Made by a program: the position numbers and the translations under genes. From NCBI GenBank assembly GCA_910588505.1, contig CAJUPQ010000113.1, positions 1 to 7,758 of the forward strand: a DNA stretch of 7,758 bases. Reading direction: 5' to 3'. The stretch is from an uncultured Hungatella sp. GTDB lineage: Bacteria > Bacillota > Clostridia > Lachnospirales > Lachnospiraceae. This document shows, piece by piece, positions 1 to 5,531 of the stretch (position 1 is the stretch's first letter; each line of letters starts with the position of its first letter). The notes below the pieces were generated by a model. The model searched no databases. It saw only the letters and a program-made list of their open reading frames with translations, and was not told where the DNA came from.

Positions 1-2
1 CC

Positions 3-1535
3 AGGAGCCTGGCGGCCTGCGACGGGGCCATCCTGGTGGTGGACGCGGCCCAGGGGATTGAGGCTCAGACTCTGGCCAATGTCTACCTGGCCCTGGACCA
101 CGACCTGGACGTGTTCCCGGTCCTGAATAAGATAGACCTGCCAAGCGCGGAGCCGGACCGGGTGGCGGCGGAGATTGAGGATGTTATCGGCCTGGAGGCC
201 GCCGACGCGCCCAGGATCTCGGCCAAGACAGGGCTCAATGTAGAAGAAGTGCTGGAGGCGATCGTGGAGAAGATCCCGGCTCCCTCGGGGAATGCCGCGG
301 CTCCCTTGAAGGCGCTGATCTTTGACTCTCTCTATGATTCCTACAAGGGGGTCATCATCTTCTGCCGGATCAAGGAGGGCACCGTAAAGAAGGGGACCAC
401 CATCCGCATGATGGCTACAGGAGCCGAGGAAGAGGTGGTGGAGGTCGGCTATTTTGGGGCCGGTCAGTTTATCCCCTGTGAGGAGCTGAGCGCCGGTATG
501 GTAGGTTACATTACGGCCAGCATCAAAAATGTGAAGGATACCGCGGTTGGGGACACCATCACGGATAAATTTAACCCGTGTTCGGAGCCGCTGCCAGGGT
601 ATAAAAAGGTTACGTCCATGGTCTACTGCGGCCTGTACCCTGCGGACGGGGCCAAGTACAACGATCTGCGGGACGCGTTGGAAAAGCTGCAGTTAAACGA
701 CGCCTCCCTGTTTTTTGAGCCGGAGACATCCATTGCCCTTGGGTTTGGGTTTCGGTGCGGTTTTTTGGGCCTTCTGCACCTGGAGATCATCCAGGAGCGG
801 CTGGAGCGGGAGTACAACCTGGATCTGGTGACCACGGCCCCCGGCGTCGTGTACCGGGTTCACAAGAAAAGCGGTGATATGATCGAGTTGACTAATCCCT
901 CTAATCTGCCGGACCCGTCGGAGATCGAGTTTATGGAGGAGCCTATTGTGACGGCGGAGATCATGGTGACCACGGAGTTTGTGGGGGCGATTATGACTCT
1001 GTGTCAGGAGCGGCGGGGCGTTTACCTGGGTATGGAGTACATCGAGACCACCCGGGCCCTGTTGAAATATGAGCTTCCTCTTAATGAGATCATCTACGAC
1101 TTTTTTGACGCCCTGAAGTCCCGGTCCAGAGGGTATGCGTCGTTTGACTACGAGATCAAGGGGTACGAGCAGTCGGAGCTGGTGAAGCTGGATATTTTGA
1201 TCAACAAGGAGGAGGTGGATGCCTTATCCTTTATTGTCCACGCTTCCTCAGCCTATGAGCGGGGGAGAAAGATGTGCGAGAAGCTGAAGGAGGAGATCCC
1301 GCGCCATCTGTTTGAGATCCCCATCCAGGCGGCTGTGGGAGGAAAGATCATTGCCAGGGAGACAGTGAAGGCTATGCGCAAGGATGTGCTGGCCAAGTGC
1401 TACGGCGGCGATATCAGCCGGAAGAAAAAGCTTCTGGAAAAACAGAAAGAGGGAAAGAAGCGGATGCGCCAGGTCGGCAATGTAGAAATTCCGCAGAAAG
1501 CCTTTATGAGCGTGCTGAGGCTGGACGAGGAATAG
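3..1535 (+). CDS. lepA: Elongation factor 4 (LepA), 5'-truncated by window edge
   Basis: Ribosome-associated translational GTPase of the EF-G-like family, reported to back-translocate or remodel stalled ribosomes and assist 30S maturation. The frame is open to the left edge, so 510 residues are visible of a usual 600 or so. About 90 N-terminal residues with the P-loop and switch motifs (G1-G3) are missing. The visible part starts in the G domain (RSLAACDGAILVVDA), with the G4 motif NKID at nt 126-137 and G5 SAKTG at nt 219-233. Domain 2 and the EF-G-like domains follow (LNDASLFFEPE, GFGFRCGFLGLLHLEIIQER). The LepA-specific C-terminal domain ends the protein, with the signature KCYGGDISRKKKLL, then QKEGKKRM and GNVEIPQKAF. 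That signature separates it from EF-G and BipA. The GTG at 36 is internal, not the start. The gene ends TAG and is followed at once by hemW. The assignment is very secure. Confidence 0.98.
   Translation, partial: RSLAACDGAILVVDAAQGIEAQTLANVYLALDHDLDVFPVLNKIDLPSAEPDRVAAEIEDVIGLEAADAPRISAKTGLNVEEVLEAIVEKIPAPSGNAAAPLKALIFDSLYDSYKGVIIFCRIKEGTVKKGTTIRMMATGAEEEVVEVGYFGAGQFIPCEELSAGMVGYITASIKNVKDTAVGDTITDKFNPCSEPLPGYKKVTSMVYCGLYPADGAKYNDLRDALEKLQLNDASLFFEPETSIALGFGFRCGFLGLLHLEIIQERLEREYNLDLVTTAPGVVYRVHKKSGDMIELTNPSNLPDPSEIEFMEEPIVTAEIMVTTEFVGAIMTLCQERRGVYLGMEYIETTRALLKYELPLNEIIYDFFDALKSRSRGYASFDYEIKGYEQSELVKLDILINKEEVDALSFIVHASSAYERGRKMCEKLKEEIPRHLFEIPIQAAVGGKIIARETVKAMRKDVLAKCYGGDISRKKKLLEKQKEGKKRMRQVGNVEIPQKAFMSVLRLDEE
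1527..1532 (+). promoter_or_regulatory. Ribosome binding site deciding the TTG start of hemW
   Basis: GAGGAA sits in the last codons of lepA, 6 nt before TTG at 1539. No ATG or GTG lies near the conserved N-terminus, so this site supports the TTG start. The location implies that hemW translation is coupled to lepA. Confidence 0.7.
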
Positions 1536-1538
1536 ATC

Positions 1539-2690
1539 TTGAGAAAACCATTGGAATTATACATCCACATTCCTTTTTGCGAAAGAAAATGCGGTTACTG
1601 CGATTTCCTCTCAGGGCCTGCTCCCATGAACATCCAGAGGAGGTATGCGGAGCAGATGATCAAGGAGATCGCCTGTCAGAGCAAGCACTATCCCGGGTAT
1701 CGGGTGGTGTCCGTGTTTCTGGGCGGCGGCACGCCTTCGCTGCTGGAGCCAGGACAGATCCTGGATATCATGAAGGCGGTGAGAGGGAATTTTCGCCTGG
1801 AGGTGGACGCGGAGGTGACTATGGAGATGAATCCGGGAACCGTGACCATGGAGAAGCTTCAGGCCTGCAGGGAGAGCGGTATCAACCGCGTCAGTATCGG
1901 GCTTCAGTCGGCGGATGACAAGGAATTAAAGACCCTGGGGCGCGTCCACACCTATGATGAATTTTTGAAGACGTATCAGCGGGCGCGGCAGGCGGGATTT
2001 GCCAATGTGAGCGTTGATCTGATGTCCGCGCTTCCTGGTCAGACCTTAAGTTCCTGGAAGGCGACGCTGAAACGGGTTACGATGTTAAAGCCGGAGCACA
2101 TCTCGGCCTACAGCCTGATGATCGAGGAGGGTACGCCTTTTTACAGCAGGTATCATGGCCATCCGGAGCTGCTGCCCGATGAAGAGGAAGAGCGTAAGAT
2201 GTATTACCTGACAAAGCAGTATCTTCACAGCCATGGGTTTGAGCGGTATGAGATCTCCAACTACGCCAGGCCCGGGTTTGAGTGCCGCCACAACACAGGG
2301 TACTGGACTGGGGTGGAGTATCTTGGCCTTGGCTTGGGAGCCTCTTCCTATATCCATGGCTTCCGGTTTCGCAATGAGGCGGACCTGGAGGTGTACTGCG
2401 GGATTGAGATGGAGGGGGCGGACGCGGATGATCGTCTTCACAAGGAGATCGTCCGTCTCACCGAAAAGGAACGGATGGAAGAATTTATGTTTTTGGGGCT
2501 TCGGATGACGCGGGGCGTGTCAGGGACGGAGTTTGAGAAGCGGTTTGGGGTGACGCTGGGGGATGTGTACGGAAAGGTTCTGGACAAGCTTGTGAAAAAT
2601 GGGCTTGTGATCCTGGAGGAGCCCTATGTGCGGCTTAGCGACTTTGGGGTTGATATCAGTAACTATGTGCTCAGCGAGTTTTTGCTGTGA
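1539..2690 (+). CDS. hemW: Radical SAM heme chaperone HemW (HemN-like)
   Basis: 383 residues, the usual HemW length. HemW binds heme and a radical SAM 4Fe-4S cluster and is thought to deliver heme to respiratory enzymes. It is often misannotated as oxygen-independent coproporphyrinogen III oxidase (HemN). The N-terminus LRKPLELYIHIPFC leads into the cluster motif C14-x3-C18-x2-C21 followed by D-F23. Phe at 23 instead of the fourth Cys of true HemN (CxxxCxxCxC) points to HemW. Further radical SAM landmarks are GGGTPS (62-67), MNPGT (97-101), NRVSIGLQS (116-124) and DLMSALPGQT (160-169). HNTGYW (251-256) is the HNxxYW motif of HemW. The C-terminal winged-helix-like part ends DISNYVLSEFLL, typical of Firmicute members. 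The start is TTG at 1539, 3 nt after the lepA stop, as expected for a lepA-hemW operon. The family is secure; the chaperone rather than oxidase role is inferred from the motif. Confidence 0.95.
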   Translation: MRKPLELYIHIPFCERKCGYCDFLSGPAPMNIQRRYAEQMIKEIACQSKHYPGYRVVSVFLGGGTPSLLEPGQILDIMKAVRGNFRLEVDAEVTMEMNPGTVTMEKLQACRESGINRVSIGLQSADDKELKTLGRVHTYDEFLKTYQRARQAGFANVSVDLMSALPGQTLSSWKATLKRVTMLKPEHISAYSLMIEEGTPFYSRYHGHPELLPDEEEERKMYYLTKQYLHSHGFERYEISNYARPGFECRHNTGYWTGVEYLGLGLGASSYIHGFRFRNEADLEVYCGIEMEGADADDRLHKEIVRLTEKERMEEFMFLGLRMTRGVSGTEFEKRFGVTLGDVYGKVLDKLVKNGLVILEEPYVRLSDFGVDISNYVLSEFLL

Positions 2691-2920
2691 GTTTGGTATG
2701 TGGTTTGGGGGTGGGGGAAAGGGGATTTAAGGTTTTGTGAACATAGGGCGAAGAGTGTCGTGGGGCCAGTCAGAGAAGGAGAGATGTCCCGTCCGGGTTC
2801 AGATATGCCAAACATTCCGATGAGAATTTGTCGGCAACCGTTAGGTTAGTGACCCTGCGCTTGGCAACTTAAAGTTCCTCTTTATCCAGCTTAGGTAACA
2901 GGAATGAAAGTGAGAAAATA
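2691..2920. other. Unassigned intergenic stretch with nested inverted repeats
   Basis: About 230 nt lie between the hemW stop and the terminator, with no recognisable gene. The first part is G-rich (2707-2724). From 2806 to 2866 the sequence can form a branched fold. An outer stem TGCCAA (2806-2811) with TTGGCA (2861-2866) encloses CCGA (2817-2820) with TCGG (2831-2834), and AACC (2836-2839) with GGTT (2844-2847). A 21-codon frame starts ATG at 2784 behind AAGGAG (2776-2781), but the spacing is only 2 nt and the product is not recognised. On the minus strand 2773-2868 is free of stops but has no good start. It could be a dispersed intergenic repeat, a small RNA, or decayed sequence; I cannot tell which. 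Confidence 0.4.
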
Positions 2921-2970
2921 CAGCCCCGCATCCCGGCCAAGTGACAGGCCGGAAAAACGGGGCTGCTTTT
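2921..2970. terminator. Strong hairpin, probably a bidirectional rho-independent terminator
   Basis: Outer stem CAGCCCCG (2921-2928) pairs with CGGGGCTG (2958-2965). An inner stem CCGGCC (2933-2938) pairs with GGCCGG (2947-2952) around an 8-nt loop. On the plus strand it is followed by CTTTTATG and more T-rich sequence; on the minus strand by TATTTTCTC. It lies 18 nt past the stop of the minus-strand 3D gene and between two convergent genes, so it can serve that gene and also stop lepA-hemW transcription. Confidence 0.85.
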
Positions 2971-2982
2971 ATGCAGTTTATT

Positions 2983-4182
2983 TTATTCAGGTACGGAAAA
3001 TACTTCTTCCGTGGTGGTGCCGTGGGCTAAAGCCTCCTCGTGGGTGCCATAGAAGATGTCGATCTTGTTCTCGATTACATTGGAACCGATATCTTCTACC
3101 GTGTAAATCGTATCTCCGATCATCAGACGAGTGCCGATGGGGAAGATCTCGATGTCAGCGGACACAGTGTGGAACGGCTGTGGCTCGGTCCCGCTGTAGG
3201 TCAGCTTTGATATGGATGAGGGACAGCATATATCGCAACCGCAGTAGCCGGTGACTGTGAACATGCCAAGGGAAACCGGTTCCAGTTTTGGTTTTGTTTC
3301 CTTCCTGGGAGCGAAGCCGGGGCCTATCTGCCGGGAAGAGGGGAGCTTGTCCGGGCTCCCTCCCGGGGCAGAACTGTTCTGCGCGGATTCAGCCTGTGAC
3401 TTTCCAGTGTCGGAGGTTTTGGAGGCCTCCTGGGAAGAAGACTGACCGGCGGTATCCTTCGATGAGTCTGAACTCTGTCCCGGGGCAGTGGTGGAAGAGG
3501 ATGATTTGTCCGTGTCCTGTCCCGGGGCGTCAGTGGAAGCAGAAGATTTGTCCGCGTCCTGTCCCGGGGCGGCTGTGGAGACGGAAGCTTTGTCCGTACC
3601 CAGCCCTGGCGCAGTGGTGGAGACGGAAGTTTTAGCCGCGTCCCCCAAGGCGGCGGGCGCCTGTCCGGTTACGGTGATCTGGCCCGGTCCCTGGGGAGCC
3701 AAAGAGGCGGGCGCAGGTTCCTCCGGCCTGTTCTCCTGTGTATCTTTTGTGGCGTCGGAGCTTAAGACGAACTGCTCCGAATCTTTATGATAAGTAAGTT
3801 CACCCAGGAAAACCCGCTCTTCCTCTGTCACGGCGTAGGCCGTAACCCGAAACTTTTGCTGTTCAAACGCATTCCAGTCCATGGAATACTTAAATCCATG
3901 GTATCCGTCTCCGATGCTTTCCTGGAGTTTTTCCTGATAATGATCAGCCTTTATGGTGGCAGTCTTTATTGCTTCTGAAGAATCCTGGGGATAAACGGAA
4001 ATCTCAACCGGGATCACGTGGCCGTAGCTGTCGCTGTCCCAAACCCAACCATAGATGGAAGAGCTATCCGCACCCTCTAAGGTTCCTGCCGGTGTGGCGG
4101 CCATGGCAGAAAAGGAAACAGCAAGGCCAAAGATTCCGCCCACAAAGGCAAGTGATAACTTTTTTAACATTGAGTGTCTCAT
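2983..4182 (-). CDS. Secreted 3D-domain (DPBB-fold) cell-wall protein with repeat linker
   Basis: 399 residues. An N-terminal signal peptide has basic HSMLKK, a hydrophobic core to about residue 24 and likely cleavage after AMA (26-28); no lipobox or anchor is seen. Residues about 31-137 form a small domain with GWVWDSDS (45-52) and GDGYHGF (91-97). Residues about 140-300 are a Ser/Thr/Pro/Ala/Gly/Asp-rich linker with four 14-residue repeats (184-239). Residues about 305-399 are a 3D domain of the RlpA/MltA-like double-psi beta-barrel type: TVTGYCGCDICC (309-320), SAD (D343), FPIGTRLMIG (347-356), VEDIG (D364) and KIDIFYGTHEEA (D375). The three Asp and the Cys cluster match Firmicute 3D proteins. 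Related proteins (Sps/Rpf2-type, MltA) cleave peptidoglycan, so a lytic transglycosylase-like role outside the membrane is inferred, not shown. The usual K-G before the third Asp is I-E here. The ATG at 4182 is chosen because AGAGGAG lies 7 nt upstream; ATG at 4170 is internal. It is transcribed alone from its own promoter. Confidence 0.9.
   Translation of the reverse strand: MRHSMLKKLSLAFVGGIFGLAVSFSAMAATPAGTLEGADSSSIYGWVWDSDSYGHVIPVEISVYPQDSSEAIKTATIKADHYQEKLQESIGDGYHGFKYSMDWNAFEQQKFRVTAYAVTEEERVFLGELTYHKDSEQFVLSSDATKDTQENRPEEPAPASLAPQGPGQITVTGQAPAALGDAAKTSVSTTAPGLGTDKASVSTAAPGQDADKSSASTDAPGQDTDKSSSSTTAPGQSSDSSKDTAGQSSSQEASKTSDTGKSQAESAQNSSAPGGSPDKLPSSRQIGPGFAPRKETKPKLEPVSLGMFTVTGYCGCDICCPSSISKLTYSGTEPQPFHTVSADIEIFPIGTRLMIGDTIYTVEDIGSNVIENKIDIFYGTHEEALAHGTTTEEVFSVPE
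3466..3633 (-). repeat. Four 42-bp tandem repeats in the 3D-protein linker
   Basis: Four in-register units of 14 codons encode residues 184-239, with consensus K-S/A-S-x-S-T-x-A-P-G-Q-D-x-D. The first unit reads KTSVSTTAPGLGTD and the last KSSSSTTAPGQSSD; the two middle units are closest to each other. The units are diverged at DNA level, most in the outer two, so this is an established array. Being a multiple of three, gain or loss of a unit would change linker length without a frameshift. The stretch is predicted to be disordered and probably spaces the 3D domain from the N-terminal domain. Confidence 0.9.
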
Positions 4183-4189
4183 GATCGTT

Positions 4190-4196
4190 CTCCTCT
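4190..4196 (-). promoter_or_regulatory. Ribosome binding site of the 3D-domain gene
   Basis: Read on the minus strand this is AGAGGAG, 7 nt before the ATG at 4182. It supports that ATG over the in-frame ATG four codons further in. Confidence 0.8.
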
Positions 4197-4198
4197 TG

Positions 4199-4226
4199 AA
4201 CCTAAAATCTAACAGTTTTATTGGTT
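4199..4226 (-). promoter_or_regulatory. Imperfect inverted repeat in the leader of the 3D-domain gene
   Basis: AACC-TAAAA (4199-4207) can pair with TTTTA-TT-GGTT (4216-4226), giving 9 bp with a 2-nt bulge and an 8-nt loop. It spans the expected transcription start and the 5' leader just ahead of the ribosome binding site. It may be a 5' stabilising hairpin or an operator; AT-richness makes chance likely too. Confidence 0.35.
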
Positions 4227-4229
4227 ACA

Positions 4230-4257
4230 ATTATATTACAAATATGTTAAAAGTCAA
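4230..4257 (-). promoter_or_regulatory. Sigma-A promoter of the 3D-domain gene
   Basis: On the minus strand TTGACT (4257-4252) is followed after 16 bp by TATAAT (4235-4230), a near-consensus housekeeping promoter in an AT-rich setting. Transcription would start near 4222 and leave a leader of about 40 nt. No general-stress or sporulation sigma signature was noticed. Confidence 0.8.
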
Positions 4258-4294
4258 GGAAATCGTGGCAGAGTGGGGGATTTTTGGTAAAATC

Positions 4295-4340
4295 GCAAGA
4301 ATTTCCAGGGAAAAGTGGTTTCCAAAGGGCAAGAATGTCC
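4295..4340. repeat. Pair of 12-bp direct repeats between divergent promoters
   Basis: GCAAGAATTTCC (4295-4306) recurs as GCAAGAATGTCC (4329-4340), 11 of 12 identical and 34 bp apart start to start. They lie between the two divergent promoters. They could be paired sites for a regulator or chance; no known operator is recognised. Confidence 0.4.
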
Positions 4341-4385
4341 TCAAAATGGTAAATAGTAAACAGAGAAAAGTTTCTAAAAAAGGTA

Positions 4386-4414
4386 TTGACAAAAAGTATT
4401 CAAAGGACTATATT
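4386..4414 (+). promoter_or_regulatory. Sigma-A promoter of the hrcA-grpE-dnaK operon
   Basis: TTGACA (4386-4391), a 17-bp spacer, then TATATT (4409-4414). This is a near-perfect vegetative promoter whose start would fall around 4421-4424, directly before the CIRCE operator. That arrangement fits class I heat-shock control, in which a strong housekeeping promoter is held down by HrcA. Confidence 0.9.
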
Positions 4415-4427
4415 AGGAGCATAGTAA

Positions 4428-4454
4428 TTAGCACTCAATCAAAACGAGTGCTAA
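4428..4454 (+). promoter_or_regulatory. CIRCE operator (HrcA binding site)
   Basis: A perfect TTAGCACTC-N9-GAGTGCTAA inverted repeat, both 9-bp arms intact (4428-4436 and 4446-4454). It lies immediately downstream of the expected transcription start and 32 nt before the hrcA ATG. HrcA, folded with GroEL help, is known to bind this element and repress; heat shock relieves repression. Confidence 0.98.
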
Positions 4455-4470
4455 CAAGCCAAAATCTCAC

Positions 4471-4478
4471 AGGAAGGA
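4471..4478 (+). promoter_or_regulatory. Ribosome binding site deciding the hrcA start
   Basis: AGGAAGGA ends 8 nt before ATG 4487. It fixes the start downstream of CIRCE, rather than in the open frame that continues upstream through the promoter region. Confidence 0.8.
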
Positions 4479-4486
4479 CGGGGGAT

Positions 4487-5524
4487 ATGGAACTGGACGA
4501 GCGAAAGATCACCATTTTGAAAGCGATCATAAAGAACTATATGGAGACCGGGGAGCCGGTTGGGTCCAGAACTATTTCCAAGTATGTGAATTCCAAGTGG
4601 AGTTCAGCCACCATACGCAACGAGATGTCCGATCTGGAGGAGATGGGTTATATCGTTCAGCCTCATACGTCGGCAGGGAGGATTCCCTCTGACAAGGGAT
4701 ACCGCTTCTATGTGGATCAGATCCTTCTGGAGAAGGATAATGAGGTGACGGAGATCAAGGAGATGATGGTCCAGCGCATGGGCCGTCTGGAGCAGGTGCT
4801 GAAAGCTCTTGCCAAGAACCTGGCCAGCAACACCAACTACGCGGCCATGATAAGCGGCCCCCAGTACCACCGCAACAAGTTAAAGTTTATCCAGCTTTCT
4901 AAGGTGGACACTCACAAGCTTCTTATTGTGACGGTGGTGGAGGGGAACATCATCAAGAACACTATGGTGAACATAGAGGAAGCCATCAGCGATGAGGAAC
5001 TTTTGAACCTGAACATCCTTCTGAACACCAACTTAAACGGCCTGACCATTGAGGAGATCAATCTTGGAGTTATCAGCCGGTTAAAGGAGCAGGCAGGAAT
5101 CCACAGCAAGGTGGTGGATCTGGTGCTCAACGAGGTGGCGGCGGTCATCAAGGCCGACGAGGATGAGCTTCAGATCTACACCAGCGGAGCTACTAATATT
5201 TTCAAATATCCGGAGTTAAGCGACAGCCGCAAGGCCAGCGAGCTTTTGAGCACTCTGGAGCACACGGAGACGCTGCAGGAGCTGGTAGATACCGTGGGAG
5301 CCGACAGCGAGACAGGGATTCAGGTGTACATCGGCGACGAGTCCCCGGTCCAGGCCATGAAGGACTGCAGCGTGGTCACCGCCACTTACGAGCTGGGCGA
5401 GGGGCTGAAAGGCACCATCGGCATCATCGGGCCCAAGCGGATGGATTATGAGAAAGTGCTCAAGACTTTAAGGAATCTCATAACCCAGCTGGACGCTACA
5501 TTTAAAAAGGAAGACGAAAGGTGA
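4487..5524 (+). CDS. hrcA: Heat-inducible transcription repressor HrcA
   Basis: 345 residues, typical for HrcA. It represses class I heat-shock genes by binding CIRCE as a dimer; GroEL is the known modulator of its activity. The N-terminus MELDERKITILKAIIKNY begins a winged-helix DNA-binding domain (about 1-75). Its conserved elements are GEPVGSRTIS (22-31), SSATIRNEMSDLEEMGY (39-55) and HTSAGRIPSDKGYRFYVD (60-77), the clearest HrcA signature. The remainder is the GAF-like core and dimerisation region, including IHSKVVDLVLNEV and the C-terminal GTIGIIGPKRMDYEKVL. The start is taken at ATG 4487, after the CIRCE site and with AGGAAGGA upstream. The in-frame stretch back to 4055 has no homology, crosses the promoter and overlaps the divergent gene. 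It is the first gene of the operon and therefore autoregulated; grpE begins 7 nt after its stop. Confidence 0.97.
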   Translation: MELDERKITILKAIIKNYMETGEPVGSRTISKYVNSKWSSATIRNEMSDLEEMGYIVQPHTSAGRIPSDKGYRFYVDQILLEKDNEVTEIKEMMVQRMGRLEQVLKALAKNLASNTNYAAMISGPQYHRNKLKFIQLSKVDTHKLLIVTVVEGNIIKNTMVNIEEAISDEELLNLNILLNTNLNGLTIEEINLGVISRLKEQAGIHSKVVDLVLNEVAAVIKADEDELQIYTSGATNIFKYPELSDSRKASELLSTLEHTETLQELVDTVGADSETGIQVYIGDESPVQAMKDCSVVTATYELGEGLKGTIGIIGPKRMDYEKVLKTLRNLITQLDATFKKEDER

Positions 5525-5531
5525 GAGTGCA

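Noticed and set aside
1397..1918. Out-of-frame 173-codon open frame spanning the lepA-hemW junction
   Set aside because: It overlaps two well-conserved genes in another frame and its translation is low-complexity Arg, Gly and Glu.
2691..2849. Stop-codon read-through extending hemW by 52 codons
   Set aside because: HemW already ends with its usual C-terminus (SNYVLSEFLL). The extension is a low-quality G-rich translation, and nothing suggests recoding of TGA.
2784..2849. 21-residue peptide gene in the intergenic stretch
   Set aside because: AAGGAG is only 2 nt from the ATG. The product is short and unrecognised, and a faint likeness of its PMRIC segment to the start of YlxR-type proteins is too short to count.
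2904..3978. Plus-strand open frames opposite the 3D gene
   Set aside because: They are antisense shadows with repeated Cys, Arg and Trp from the GC-rich linker. They have no homology or start signals, whereas the minus strand has a signal peptide, domain motifs, promoter and terminator.
4055..4486. In-frame N-terminal extension of hrcA
   Set aside because: The frame is open upstream but crosses the promoter, CIRCE and the start of the divergent 3D gene. It has no ribosome binding site at its head and no HrcA-like residues; the family N-terminus begins at 4487.
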